A DNA stretch of 64,000 bases, taken from NCBI GenBank assembly GCA_045562535.1, contig JBJKVP010000003.1, positions 186,001 through 250,000 on the forward strand, read 5' to 3'. The stretch is from UBA6926 sp045562535 (GTDB lineage Bacteria > Chloroflexota > Dehalococcoidia > UBA6926). Below are positions 1-9,098 of the stretch, one piece after another. Each line of letters opens with the position of its first letter. The first letter of the stretch is position 1. The position numbers and the translations under genes were made by a program. The notes beneath the pieces were generated by a model, which was not told where the DNA came from, ran no database searches, and saw nothing but the letters and a program-made list of their open reading frames with translations.

Positions 1-177
1 TCTAACACTCACGTTATACTTAAGTAACCAGTACCAAAGAGTCCCTTTACTTATACCCAGCTCTTCAGACATTCCTGGCAAACCAAGTTCATTATATAAA
101 TCTGGTAAAAGCTCTTCTAAAGATCTCCCATATTTACTTTCAACTTGTTTCATCAAACGAGTTTTTTGCCGAGCCAC
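1..177 (-). CDS. Helix-turn-helix protein, C-terminus cut by window edge
   Basis: The frame is open from a GTG at 177 down to base 1, giving 59 residues with no stop, so the 3' end lies outside the window. A GGAGG sits four bases before the GTG, which supports the start. The visible protein begins with a basic stretch (ARQKTRLMKQ). It continues with a predicted helix-turn-helix, LGLPGMSEELGISKGTLWYW, in which MSEELGISKGTLWYWL reads as the two helices around a turn. This suggests a small DNA-binding regulator. Too little is present to name a family or target, and the nearest gene in the window is divergent. Confidence 0.6.
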   Translation of the reverse strand, partial: MARQKTRLMKQVESKYGRSLEELLPDLYNELGLPGMSEELGISKGTLWYWLLKYNVSVR

Positions 178-354
178 GAAACCTCCAATTGCACAAACGA
201 GCCTTATTGATTAATCTTTAATATATGCTAAGGGTAGGAGACAATCTTAAACTAAATTTAAACTAAATACTAGAATCTGTTTATGTTGTTCGTTTTACAA
301 AAACATACACTTAAGATAAATTAACCCGATTGGCAAATAAGGAGTAAGGTAATC

Positions 355-834
355 ATGCAAGCTAGTTGGCTGAGTGCTGTACGCAAAAATCATGCCGTAG
401 AACATGCAACAATATCTGTTTTAGGTCGAACTTTAGATAAATATGGCCAGTTCGGAGGCAGTTCCAATAGCAGCGGTTACTATGTTTATGGCCCAGCAAC
501 AAGAGAAAACGTGTTGGAAGCCAGTAAGGAAGCCGTAGATCGCCTTAACTTAGGAGAACACCAATTAGCTATCTCCCCGTTCTGTGGAACGAACTTTCTT
601 CTAGGTGGAGCTATGGCCACAATAACAACCGGCACAATTCTTGGGAAAAAAAATAGACTTAACAAGCTTCCTGAAGCAATTGGTTTATCTGTATTAGCAC
701 TTGTTGGTGCTTTTAGACTAGGGTCAATTGCACAAAGAAAATGGACTACCATGGCAGAAATCGGTAACCTGACAATAAATTCGGTAGAAGAAATAAATGA
801 AGGTTTATACAAAGTTAACACCGATATTAATTAG
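355..834 (+). CDS. DUF6391-like conserved protein
   Basis: 159 residues with ATG preceded by GGAG eleven bases upstream. The N-terminal motif NHAVEHATI (residues 12-20) followed by a Gly/Ser-rich loop resembles the conserved NHAxEHATI block of the DUF6391 family found in cyanobacteria and Chloroflexota; this assignment is from memory. The middle holds a hydrophobic glycine-rich region (about 75-95, FLLGGAMATITTGTI) and a second hydrophobic helix (about 108-125), so membrane association is plausible. The His-Glu-His arrangement could bind metal, but that is inference. No function is established. It stands alone and is followed eight bases later by tRNA-Arg. Confidence 0.6.
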   Translation: MQASWLSAVRKNHAVEHATISVLGRTLDKYGQFGGSSNSSGYYVYGPATRENVLEASKEAVDRLNLGEHQLAISPFCGTNFLLGGAMATITTGTILGKKNRLNKLPEAIGLSVLALVGAFRLGSIAQRKWTTMAEIGNLTINSVEEINEGLYKVNTDIN

Positions 835-841
835 TTTTCAT

Positions 842-918
842 GTCCCTGTAGCTCAATTGGATAGAGCAGCTGATTTCTAATCAGCAGGTTCCGGGTTCGA
901 GTCCCGGCAGGGGCGCCA
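842..918 (+). tRNA. tRNA-Arg (anticodon UCU)
   Basis: A complete cloverleaf can be folded. The acceptor GTCCCTG pairs with CAGGGGC with one G-U pair. The anticodon arm GCTGA/TCAGC encloses loop TTTCTAA with anticodon TCT, and the T arm contains GGTTCGAGTCC in the CCGGG/CCCGG stem. A discriminator G is followed by an encoded CCA. It would read AGA (and AGG by wobble). Confidence 0.95.
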
Positions 919-937
919 AATATCGAAGTATAAGTAA

Positions 938-2149
938 TCACTCAGAATGATCGACGTCTACAACTCCATTTTTTATGAGATCATTGATTTTTGTGGAAGA
1001 ATATTTGGCGATCTCAGTTAATACTTGCTCTGTGTGTTCTCCTAAATCCGGAGCTGCTTCCAATTTATTCCCAGAAGTTCTGGAAAATTTAAGAGGAGAA
1101 TTAACTACTGGTACAGGATCTATTCGCTTATGGGGCACATTTACGATTGTATTCCTATGGTCAATTTGGGGATCATTTACCACTTGATCAATGCTATTTA
1201 CGGGGCCACAAGCGATTCCTAAACCACTAAAAGTATTCAACCAATATTCTGAGGTATTACTGCTAATTGATTCTTGTATCACGGGGATAAGAGCATCATA
1301 ATTCAAAGTTCTATTATGCCCATCAATGTACCTAGGGTCATCTATCAATTCAACCCTGTCTATAGCCGAACAAAAAAGTGGCCACTGATCGTTAACTCCT
1401 CCTACTATCGCGACAACTATCCAAGTATCAAGGGTTTTAAAAGCTTGAAATGGTGTAAAGGACGGATGACGGGTTCCCAGTGGACCGGGTATGTCTCCAG
1501 TTGAATAATAACGGCCCACCGCAGCCTCCAGGGTAGCCACCTGGCAATCTAACATCGACAAATCAATGTATTGACCTTTAGATGATTGCTCTCGTTCGTA
1601 CACGGCTGACAATATTCCGGTTGCTGCAAATAATCCTGCTACGATATCCCCTAAAGAAGATCCAGGTCTCACGGGTCCCCCTCCAGGCTCACCGGTGATA
1701 CTCATCATCCCACCCATAGCTTGAACAATTATATCTAAAGCGGGTTTATTAGAATATGGCCCAGTTTGACCAAAACCGGAAATAGAACAATAAATCAATT
1801 TCGAATTAATTTCTGATAAAGCCTCATAATTCAATCCAAATTTCTGCATTGCCCCCGGAACAAAATTTTCGATGATCACGTCGCATTCCGGTATTAAATC
1901 TTTAATCACTTGTGCGCCTTCTGCAGTTGATAAATCAACCATGACACTCTTTTTTCCTCTATTGACGCTAATAAAATAGTAACTTTCCCCTTGAATAAAC
2001 GGTGCTGTACCTCGGGACAGATCACCACCCTCTGGGCGTTCAATCTTTATTACCTCGGCACCCAAATCTGCAAACATCATGGTTGTGAAAGGGCCAGACA
2101 ATATACGAGTTAAATCTAAAATCCTCAATCCGGTTAAAGGGCCATCCAT
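938..2149 (-). CDS. Class III CoA-transferase (CaiB/BaiF family)
   Basis: 403 residues from an ATG at 2149. A longer frame begins seven codons upstream, but those codons contain the ribosome site GGAGGA, so the downstream ATG is the likely start. The N-terminus, GLRILDLTRILSGPFTTMMF then LGAEVIKIERPEGGD, is typical of CaiB/BaiF (formyl-CoA, carnitine-CoA, succinyl-CoA transferases), and the length fits the usual roughly 400. The catalytic aspartate of the family probably lies in SMLDCQVATLEA (near residues 198-209). These enzymes move CoA between carboxylic acids, usually as intertwined cytosolic dimers. The substrate cannot be told from sequence. Its gene is divergent from folB and convergent with the tRNA-Arg. 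Confidence 0.85.
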   Translation of the reverse strand: MDGPLTGLRILDLTRILSGPFTTMMFADLGAEVIKIERPEGGDLSRGTAPFIQGESYYFISVNRGKKSVMVDLSTAEGAQVIKDLIPECDVIIENFVPGAMQKFGLNYEALSEINSKLIYCSISGFGQTGPYSNKPALDIIVQAMGGMMSITGEPGGGPVRPGSSLGDIVAGLFAATGILSAVYEREQSSKGQYIDLSMLDCQVATLEAAVGRYYSTGDIPGPLGTRHPSFTPFQAFKTLDTWIVVAIVGGVNDQWPLFCSAIDRVELIDDPRYIDGHNRTLNYDALIPVIQESISSNTSEYWLNTFSGLGIACGPVNSIDQVVNDPQIDHRNTIVNVPHKRIDPVPVVNSPLKFSRTSGNKLEAAPDLGEHTEQVLTEIAKYSSTKINDLIKNGVVDVDHSE

Positions 2150-2313
2150 CGATCTTCCTCCATTTTTCATTCTACTGTTATCATTGTATCTTCGTTAGAG
2201 AAGATATGCTTCAAAAAACAGCTTCATCGAAAGTTATCGGTAAAAAATTAAATAAACACAGAGTATGTTTGAATTTTAAGGAACGTTAACGGTTTTTAGA
2301 AGGGTCAGCAAAC

Positions 2314-2676
2314 ATGGATAAAATCGGGCTTACAGGAATGGTTTTCTTTGGGAAACACGGAGCGACCGAAGAAGAAAAGCAGTTCGAACAGGAATTTATT
2401 GTTGATATAGAAATTGAAAAACATTTGGATGAAGCCGGGCGTACTGATAATTTGAATGCAACTATTGACTACTCCGAAGTCTACTTTATAACGCAACGTG
2501 TTGTAGAAAACGCGTCGTTTAATTTACTAGAAACCATTGCTTCTACTATCGCGGAAAAACTCATCTCCAAATTCAGTTTCCATAAAGTGATTATCAGAGT
2601 TACCAAGTCCAAGGCACCAATGGGAGACAACGGTCAAAATGCGTGGGTCCAAATAACCAGAGAAAAAGATAGCTAA
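2314..2676 (+). CDS. folB: Dihydroneopterin aldolase
   Basis: 120 residues, the usual FolB size, with AGGG ten bases before the ATG. It cleaves 7,8-dihydroneopterin to 6-hydroxymethyl-7,8-dihydropterin and glycolaldehyde in folate synthesis. Visible family blocks are GMVFFGKHGATEEEK near the N-terminus, TIDYSEV (about residues 50-56), NLLETIASTIAE (about 70-81, with the conserved glutamate) and VTKSKAPMGDN near the C-terminus with the conserved lysine region. folE, for an earlier step of the same pathway, is about 31 kb away in the window. No other folate gene is adjacent. Confidence 0.93.
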   Translation: MDKIGLTGMVFFGKHGATEEEKQFEQEFIVDIEIEKHLDEAGRTDNLNATIDYSEVYFITQRVVENASFNLLETIASTIAEKLISKFSFHKVIIRVTKSKAPMGDNGQNAWVQITREKDS

Positions 2677-2706
2677 TATACAATTCTGATAAACGGTTTT
2701 ACAATA

Positions 2707-2726
2707 GTAATTAGTCGACTGATTAC
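2707..2726. promoter_or_regulatory. Imperfect palindrome upstream of mgtE
   Basis: GTAATTAGTCGACTGATTAC reads nearly the same on both strands, with a perfect AGTCGACT centre and one mismatched position in each arm. It lies about 100 bases before mgtE in the gap after folB. It could be a repressor site. No magnesium-sensing M-box leader is recognisable here. Confidence 0.25.
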
Positions 2727-2823
2727 TGTTTCCATTTGGTTATTATTAGAAAAGATCACACCGATGGTTCAGCCAAGATAACTCTCTACCTAAATCATAT
2801 AATTACTATGAGATGATTGTGAT

Positions 2824-4173
2824 ATGTCAATGGAAAACCATACGAACTTTGATAAGCTAATAAATGAGATAAAACAAGGTAATCTTACTGCTGTTTTGGC
2901 AGAGATCCGATTAGCCCGAACAGCAGACCAGGCTGATTTCATTGAAAAATTATCAGGGGATCATCAATCCCAAGTCCTTGCTGGTCTTTCAGCTTCACAG
3001 GTAAGCGCGTTGCTCGAATTTTTGACACCACAAGATTCAGAAATATTAGAAACTCTGTCAAATTTACCCAATGAGATTATAACCACAGTATTGGAGAGAA
3101 CATCGATTGGAACAAGTTCCAGAGTCTTAAGATCTTTCCCTGCACAAAAACAGGAGGAAATACTAGGAACTTTAACTAATAGCGAATCATTAAGCGATCT
3201 GGTAAAGCAGCCAGAGGAAACAGCAGGGGCTTTAATTACAACAGATTTCAAATCTCTCGAAGCCGGCATGACCGTAAGTCAAGCTATAGATACAATAAGG
3301 AAAGCTTCCTCTCTCAAAAATGCTTTGGAGCGCCTCTTCGTTGTAGACGGACAACAAAAATTAGTAGGGATTGTTTCTTTCAGGGACTTATTACTAGCAA
3401 ACCCAGCATTATCCATTAGGCGGCTAATGAGTACTGACCCAATATCAGTACAATCAGGAACACCGCAAGAAGAGTGCGCAAGGCTTATGGAAAAATACCA
3501 TCTTGAAGCTCTTCCTATCATTGATACTAAGGGGAAACTCATGGGGTTTTTAAGTATCGGTGATGTTCTAGAAGTTGCAGAAGAGGAAGCAACCAAAGAT
3601 ATGTACATGATGTTTGGAATTAGCGGGCAAGAGGATATCGGAAGTTCTTTGTTCACATCGATCAAACGACGCTTGCCATGGTTGATTCTGAACCTAATCA
3701 CCGCTTTTGCTGCTGCTATGGTCGTTGGTATGTTCGAATCAACAATAGCAAAAGCAGCTTTATTGGCTGCTTTCCTGCCAATAATAGGCGGACAATCGGG
3801 TAATGCGTCTATACAAACCGTAACAATAATTGTGAGAAGTATAGCTTTAGGAGAAATTTCATCAAAAAACAGTTCGAAAGTACTTTTAAAGGAGATACTT
3901 TTAGGGCTTGCTCACGGTATATCCATAGCTTTAATCACGTTTTTAGGGGCATATGTTTGGTCAAATAATCTAATACTTTCTGCAATCCTCAGCGCTTCAA
4001 TGGTCATCAGTATTGTGGCTTCTGGAGCCATTGGAGTTCTAATACCAATAACGCTGAAACGTTTAGGGGCGGATCCTGCTCTTTCAGCTGGGATATTTGC
4101 CACGGCATTAACCGATATCGTTGGCTTTTTTATGTTACTGGGATTAGCTTCTTTGGCCATAGGGCAATACTGA
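2824..4173 (+). CDS. mgtE: Magnesium transporter MgtE
   Basis: 449 residues, normal for MgtE. Order of parts: an N-terminal superhelical MgtE_N domain (about 10-130), two CBS domains (about 135-260; e.g. MSTDPISVQSGTPQEE and EALPIIDTKGKLMGFLSIGD), a connecting helix, and a five-helix membrane domain from about residue 280. The membrane domain includes the pore signature LPIIGGQSGNASIQTVTIIV (about 318-337). It imports Mg2+ through the inner membrane as a homodimer gated by Mg2+ binding to the cytosolic domains. The ribosome site is weak. The gene ends eight bases before the convergent dut. Confidence 0.94.
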   Translation: MSMENHTNFDKLINEIKQGNLTAVLAEIRLARTADQADFIEKLSGDHQSQVLAGLSASQVSALLEFLTPQDSEILETLSNLPNEIITTVLERTSIGTSSRVLRSFPAQKQEEILGTLTNSESLSDLVKQPEETAGALITTDFKSLEAGMTVSQAIDTIRKASSLKNALERLFVVDGQQKLVGIVSFRDLLLANPALSIRRLMSTDPISVQSGTPQEECARLMEKYHLEALPIIDTKGKLMGFLSIGDVLEVAEEEATKDMYMMFGISGQEDIGSSLFTSIKRRLPWLILNLITAFAAAMVVGMFESTIAKAALLAAFLPIIGGQSGNASIQTVTIIVRSIALGEISSKNSSKVLLKEILLGLAHGISIALITFLGAYVWSNNLILSAILSASMVISIVASGAIGVLIPITLKRLGADPALSAGIFATALTDIVGFFMLLGLASLAIGQY

Positions 4174-4181
4174 TGGATTGT

Positions 4182-4628
4182 CTAAGATCCTGTCGAACCA
4201 AAACCACCAGAACCTCTGTTAGTTTCTGTTAGTTCTTGATCTGTAATATCCATATCAACGTTAGCCAAATAATTAAACACGACTTGAGCGATACGATCCC
4301 CTTCTCGAATTCTATAAATCGTGTTTGGTTTTAACGTATACATGGTCACAAAAATTTCCCCTCGGTAATCAGCATCAATCGTACCTAACGGGCCAATAAT
4401 TCCTTTCAGTGTCAAACCCGACCGAGGCCTAATTTGGCCATCAATTCCCGGTGGAATCTGCATAGATATCCCTGTAGGAACTCTTTGGGGTTCACTACTT
4501 ATTTCAACGTATTCTTGCTCATCGTTGAAACACGCAAAAATATCAAATCCAGAAGCTCCCTCAGTGGCTTTCTTGGGAGCAATCGCGCCAGGGCGTAAAA
4601 GTTTTATTATTATTTTTTCTTTTTCCAA
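4182..4628 (-). CDS. dut: dUTP diphosphatase
   Basis: 148 residues of a trimeric dUTPase, which hydrolyses dUTP to dUMP and pyrophosphate. All five motifs are present: ASGFDIFA (motif 1), RPRSGL (2), GTIDADYRGEI (3, with catalytic Asp and uracil contacts), GDRIAQVVF (4) and the flexible C-terminal RGSGGFGSTGS (5). The start is TTG at 4628 with AAGGA about ten bases upstream; no better ATG exists. It is slightly convergent with mgtE and stands 54 bases downstream of the flavoprotein gene on the same strand. Confidence 0.95.
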   Translation of the reverse strand: MEKEKIIIKLLRPGAIAPKKATEGASGFDIFACFNDEQEYVEISSEPQRVPTGISMQIPPGIDGQIRPRSGLTLKGIIGPLGTIDADYRGEIFVTMYTLKPNTIYRIREGDRIAQVVFNYLANVDMDITDQELTETNRGSGGFGSTGS

Positions 4629-4682
4629 TTTAATAGTTCCTTATGTTGCCAAATATTTAGCGTGTTTTCCAGCTTAACTTCG

Positions 4683-5942
4683 TTAGCTTGGGGCATCTCT
4701 ATGCATTCTATCCCATTTATTGGAATCAACTACATTTCTCCAAGATACCGGGAGTAAATCAGGCAATCCTAACACACCTTTTAAAATTGGAGCCAAACCA
4801 AGAAGAATCCCAAACATCTTCGAAGGATAATCGATATCCCCGTAACTATTTATCTTTGAGCGAAAAAGAGGAAGTCGCAAAATATCTATCAATCTATTCA
4901 GTTTGGCATCTTCTAAACTCAAATAGGTCTCTCTGATATCTAAACCTCTCTCCATCTCTATCCCAATATCTTCGATCCAATTTTTTTGGTATATGCTAAG
5001 ACTATCTTTATCGAGTGAATCTTGGAAAAGGTTCTCACTAAGTGTCCTTGCTGCATGAGACGCTGCTTTTAAACTAGTATATATGCCTCCTCCGCTGGTA
5101 GGTTTAACCTGTAAAGCAGCGTCACCAACTAATAACGAACGGTTAGCGTATGTAGTAGAAGCGCTGTATAGCGGTATGAATCCTCCGCCAAAAGAATTCA
5201 CTTCGATTCCCTTAAAATGTTCCGGGAATTTACTGAAAAGGTCATTCAATAACGTCCGAGGTTTTAGGCCTGAGGCATTCATGGTGGTTCCAATACCTAA
5301 TCTTACGCTATGCTTTCCGGTAGGTATTGACCAACCAAACCATCCTGGAGCCAAGCTTTCATTCACATAAATCCTAACCATATCGTTGGGGTGACCTACT
5401 AGTTTTGCCTCTGCCCCAATGCACCAAATCATTTCACCAGAATCTCTTTTCATATGCTGGGCAACAATAGACCTTACTCCGTCAGCTCCGACGAGACAAC
5501 GAGACGTATATTTCACTGGTGATTTATCATGAATTGCCAGTACTTCTACCCCCGACTCATTTCTTTCGACCGAAACTACCTTAGTACCAAGTTTAAGGAA
5601 AGTTCCAGAGTCTCTAGAAGCTCCAGCTATAGATTTATCTAGGAGCTCTCTGTCTACCACAAAAGCTCGATCAACATCACCACCCAAAATCAACGGTTTC
5701 TGACTATTGTTTGTATAAACTAAAGCCCCTTTAACGGAATTCAGCACAATGTCAGATTTGATTCCTGCAATATCAAGAGTTCTGGGCGTAATAAATCCGG
5801 AGCAATGTACAGGAAGACCCACTTCTGAATGTTCTTCAAGAAGAATTACAGAATGGCCATTCTCCGATAACAGTCCAGCCGTCCTTGATCCTGCTGGACC
5901 AGCTCCAACCACAATTACATCTGCATCGTAGTTGTGTCCCAT
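4683..5942 (-). CDS. Geranylgeranyl reductase-family FAD oxidoreductase
   Basis: 419 residues from ATG at 5942. The N-terminal Rossmann motif VIVVGAGPAGSRTAGLL binds FAD. A CSGFITPRTL segment (about residues 48-57) matches the CxG region of geranylgeranyl reductases. LVGDAALQVKPTSGGGIY (about 273-290) is the second FAD block characteristic of this family. Family members reduce isoprenoid chains of lipids, quinones or chlorophyll; which isoprenoid is used here cannot be read. No isoprenoid genes are adjacent; dut follows and the MDR gene precedes at 86 bases. Confidence 0.75.
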   Translation of the reverse strand: MGHNYDADVIVVGAGPAGSRTAGLLSENGHSVILLEEHSEVGLPVHCSGFITPRTLDIAGIKSDIVLNSVKGALVYTNNSQKPLILGGDVDRAFVVDRELLDKSIAGASRDSGTFLKLGTKVVSVERNESGVEVLAIHDKSPVKYTSRCLVGADGVRSIVAQHMKRDSGEMIWCIGAEAKLVGHPNDMVRIYVNESLAPGWFGWSIPTGKHSVRLGIGTTMNASGLKPRTLLNDLFSKFPEHFKGIEVNSFGGGFIPLYSASTTYANRSLLVGDAALQVKPTSGGGIYTSLKAASHAARTLSENLFQDSLDKDSLSIYQKNWIEDIGIEMERGLDIRETYLSLEDAKLNRLIDILRLPLFRSKINSYGDIDYPSKMFGILLGLAPILKGVLGLPDLLPVSWRNVVDSNKWDRMHRDAPS

Positions 5943-6028
5943 CAATCACTAACCTCATTCACTAATTAAAAGAAAGCTAACAGAATACACTATTCCTTTT
6001 ATCCAAGATCAGAGAGCCAATATTGTTT

Positions 6029-7045
6029 TTACGGAACTAGAACAACTTTACCAACGGCTTCATCGTCTTCTACTATTCTTTGTCCTTCGCCTCCATCTTT
6101 CATGGGAAGAACACCATGAATAACAGGTTTAATATAGCCTGCCTGGACAGCGTCAAGCGATTCTTGAAGATGGAAAATTGTTCCTAAGGTAGATCCTACA
6201 AGCTCAACTTCTCTAAAGAATATGTGTCTGAGATCTATCTGGCCTTCATAGCCACTAGTTGCTCCACTAGTCACCACAATTCCGTTCCAAGAAGCCATCT
6301 GGACACTTAAGCCCATTGTGGCCTGACCTGGATGCTCGAAAACAATATCAACTCCTCGTCGTCCAACAATATTCCGTACTTCTTTCCTGACATCTTGAGT
6401 ATTTCTATTGATTAAGTGGTCTGCACCAATTTGCTTACAGAGTTCCAATTTTTCGTCTGAAGAAGCCACGGCTATTACGTTTGCTCTAAACATTTTAGCA
6501 ATTTGAATTGCCATTACTCCCAATCCGCCGGCTGCACCCCAAACCAATACTGTGTCTCCAGGTTTTATACGAGCTTTATGAACCAGCTTGCGCCATGCAG
6601 TGACTAAAACCAATGGCAATGATGCAGCCCCTTCAAAATCTAAATTAGTAGGCTTAAGTGCCAGATTTTCACTAGGAACGCAGACATATTCGCCATGAGC
6701 GCCATCGAGAGCAGGCCAATCATATCCCCATATATTGTACTGTTGACCTTCCCCTTCTTTGTTACCGCGAGCGGGTCTCCCACAATGAACTACAACTTCG
6801 TCGCCAATTTTAACATCTGTAACTGCATCACCAATTTGGGTGACTATACCTGCAGCATCACTTCCAGAAATATGCGGCAAAGGAACTTCCTGAGGTGCCC
6901 CTCTCCTGCCCCAAATATCGTTATAGTTAACTGCAGACGCTTTTACTTCAACAACTGCATCGTTCGGACCTGGTTCTGGGTCAGGAACATCTTTCCATTC
7001 AAGAACCTCTGGACCACCATATTTTTCAAAGACCAAAGCCTTCAT
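6029..7045 (-). CDS. MDR-family NAD(P)H oxidoreductase (quinone oxidoreductase / enoyl-CoA reductase type)
   Basis: 338 residues with AGGAGAG seven bases before the ATG. It has an N-terminal GroES-like domain (KALVFEKYGGPEVLEW) and a Rossmann domain with GAAGGLGVMAIQIAK (about 171-185). The structural and catalytic zinc cysteine sets of classical alcohol dehydrogenases are absent, so it belongs with quinone-oxidoreductase or enoyl-CoA-reductase-like MDR proteins. An insertion around YNIWGYDWPALDGAHGEYV recalls crotonyl-CoA carboxylase/reductase relatives, which is a weak similarity. It lies about 145 bases downstream of three crotonase genes on the same strand, so it may act on their enoyl-CoA product or substrate (inference). 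Confidence 0.72.
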   Translation of the reverse strand: MKALVFEKYGGPEVLEWKDVPDPEPGPNDAVVEVKASAVNYNDIWGRRGAPQEVPLPHISGSDAAGIVTQIGDAVTDVKIGDEVVVHCGRPARGNKEGEGQQYNIWGYDWPALDGAHGEYVCVPSENLALKPTNLDFEGAASLPLVLVTAWRKLVHKARIKPGDTVLVWGAAGGLGVMAIQIAKMFRANVIAVASSDEKLELCKQIGADHLINRNTQDVRKEVRNIVGRRGVDIVFEHPGQATMGLSVQMASWNGIVVTSGATSGYEGQIDLRHIFFREVELVGSTLGTIFHLQESLDAVQAGYIKPVIHGVLPMKDGGEGQRIVEDDEAVGKVVLVP

Positions 7046-7189
7046 AATTTCTCTCCTTAATAAAAGTATTAATGCTCTAATATGCGATAGATTTTACCCC
7101 ATGCATCCACCTAAAAGACTGTAGCATAAGGTTTCTATTTGTATCAACCAGTTTTGGATATTTTTTTAGGATTTACAGAAAATACTTGC

Positions 7190-8080
7190 TTATGGCGCTC
7201 GGTCAGGACGTTTCATCTGTGCTTGCGCTATAGCATCTTCTTCAGTATACCCATCGTTCATATACTGGAAACCAGCACGCATACCCTCTTCTGCAGTTAC
7301 GCGATTAACGTCTTGGATACCATGGGGAAGCGCCTCAGGAGATGCAGAGTAGGATGCCCACATCAGGTTATCGGCAAATTCTAATGACTGAAACATCCCT
7401 TGAGCTTCATAGTAATGATTTATGGCACGTTTATTTAAACGTGTCGATGCGGGAGGCAGTTTTGATATTGTGTTTGCCAGTTTCCAAACTTCTTCATCCA
7501 AGTCTTCCCGTTGAACAACCTCGCTTACTAGCCCTACTCTCAATGCTTCCTGAGCATTCATCATATTACCTGTAAACGCTAACTGTTTTGCTTTTTTCAT
7601 ACCGACTAATTCTGGCCAGATCATATTAGTCGCAATACTGGCATATCTCGCAGGCGGATACCCAAATAACGCATCATCTGCAGCGATGGTTATATCACAA
7701 TGCAAAGCGAGTTGACCTCCTCCGGCCAATGTAAAAGAATGAACCTGTGCTATAACTGGTTTGGGGTTATTCCACATCCAATCGATGAACACTGAAGTTC
7801 CATCGGGCCGTTCAGTTATCATAGTGACCGCATCTCTATTTGGAGAACCTTGCGACTGCACATTCATGTCGTAGCCAGCGGAAAATGCTCTCCCTGATCC
7901 TTTGATAACGATACAACGAACGTTATCATCTTTTGCACCGGTCTCTAGGGCATCCCCTAATTCTAAAAGGAGCGCCTTGCTTAAAGCGTTCAGCCTCTCT
8001 GGACGATTTAATGTGACATATGCTACGCCCCCACCAGCTCCTTCCTTGACTTCGTAAATAATATTTTCATATTCTGCCAT
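7190..8080 (-). CDS. Crotonase-family protein, tandem copy 1, lacking both hydratase glutamates
   Basis: 296 residues of the enoyl-CoA hydratase/isomerase fold. Oxyanion-hole elements are visible in AFSAGYDM (65-72) and LAGGGQLALHCDITIA (118-133). Against rat mitochondrial hydratase, the first catalytic glutamate is replaced by Gln123 and the second by Pro143 (in FGYPPARY). Plain syn-hydration of enoyl-CoA is therefore doubtful; CoA-thioester isomerisation, C-C bond chemistry or thioester hydrolysis are alternatives. Hand alignment to copy 2 shows about 43 differences in 296 positions. It is followed by the MDR oxidoreductase. RBS is AAGG/AAGGT-like upstream of the ATG. Confidence 0.82.
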   Translation of the reverse strand: MAEYENIIYEVKEGAGGGVAYVTLNRPERLNALSKALLLELGDALETGAKDDNVRCIVIKGSGRAFSAGYDMNVQSQGSPNRDAVTMITERPDGTSVFIDWMWNNPKPVIAQVHSFTLAGGGQLALHCDITIAADDALFGYPPARYASIATNMIWPELVGMKKAKQLAFTGNMMNAQEALRVGLVSEVVQREDLDEEVWKLANTISKLPPASTRLNKRAINHYYEAQGMFQSLEFADNLMWASYSASPEALPHGIQDVNRVTAEEGMRAGFQYMNDGYTEEDAIAQAQMKRPDRAP

Positions 8081-8145
8081 CTTAAATAACCTTACCTTTC
8101 ACGACTGATTTATTATTAGATCCTTGTTGGACTTGAAAAAGGTTT

Positions 8146-9036
8146 TTATGGAGCTCGATCGGGTCTTTTCATTTGGGCTTGTGCTATCGCATCTTCGTCC
8201 GTATATGCCTCATTCATATATTGGAATCCTGCCCGCATCCCTTCTTTTTCTGTAACACGGTCAACGTCTTGCATACCATGAGGAAGTGCCTCCGGAGATG
8301 CAGAGTAGGACGCATACATCAGGTTTTCAGCAAACTCAAATGACTGAAACATTCCTTGGGATTCATAATAATGATTTATTGCACGCTTATTCAATCGAGT
8401 AGACGCAGGAGGCAGTTTTGATATTGTGTTCGCCAGTTTCCAAACCTCTTCATCCAAGTCTTCCCTTTTAACGACCTCGCTTACCAACCCTACTCTCAAT
8501 GCTTCCTGAGCACCCATCATATTGCCTGTAAACGCTAACTGCTTTGCTTTTTTCATACCGACTAATTCCGGCCAAATCATGTATGTAGCGACGCTTGCAT
8601 ACCTTGCTGGGGGATACCCAAATAACGCATCCTCCGCAGCTATTGTTATATCACAATGGGAAGCTACCTGCCCTCCCCCAGCTAGCGTAAAAGAATGAAC
8701 CTGCGCTATGACTGGCTTGGGATTATTCCAAATCCAGCGTTGATACATTTCAGTAGGGTCAGGACGATTAGTTATCATTGTAACCGCGTCCCTTGAGAGG
8801 GCACCTTGCGACTGCACATTCATGTCGTAGCCAGCTGAAAACGCTCTCCCTGCGCCCTTAATAACGATACAACGAACATCATCATCTTTCGCACTGGCCT
8901 CCAATGCGTCCCCTAATTCTGAGAGGAGTTTTCTGCTCAAAGCATTCAATCTCTCTGGACGATTCAATGTGATATATGCAATACCCCCGCCAGCTCCTTC
9001 TCTAAGTTCATAAATGATGTCCTCATAGTCAGTCAT
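8146..9036 (-). CDS. Crotonase-family protein, tandem copy 2, lacking both hydratase glutamates
   Basis: 296 residues, the same length as its two neighbours and about 85 percent identical to copy 1 by hand alignment. It keeps the oxyanion-hole segment AFSAGYDM, has Gln in GGGQVASHCD and Pro in FGYPPARY at the two catalytic glutamate positions, and ends with the same MKRPDRAP tail. Differences from the other copies cluster between residues 79 and 102 (here ALSRDAVTMITNRPD), a loop region that often shapes the acyl pocket in crotonases. The likely role is action on a CoA thioester in a catabolic route. Gap to copy 1 is 65 bases and to copy 3 is 62 bases. Confidence 0.82.
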   Translation of the reverse strand: MTDYEDIIYELREGAGGGIAYITLNRPERLNALSRKLLSELGDALEASAKDDDVRCIVIKGAGRAFSAGYDMNVQSQGALSRDAVTMITNRPDPTEMYQRWIWNNPKPVIAQVHSFTLAGGGQVASHCDITIAAEDALFGYPPARYASVATYMIWPELVGMKKAKQLAFTGNMMGAQEALRVGLVSEVVKREDLDEEVWKLANTISKLPPASTRLNKRAINHYYESQGMFQSFEFAENLMYASYSASPEALPHGMQDVDRVTEKEGMRAGFQYMNEAYTDEDAIAQAQMKRPDRAP

Positions 9037-9098
9037 CTCAATGCACCTACCTTTTCACAGATACCGTATTTCAGAATCTAAGACCTGATTTCATGAAG

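Noticed and set aside
2677..2823. Magnesium-sensing M-box leader before mgtE
   Set aside because: The gap is only about 150 bases and lacks the M-box conserved segments; only an imperfect palindrome is present.
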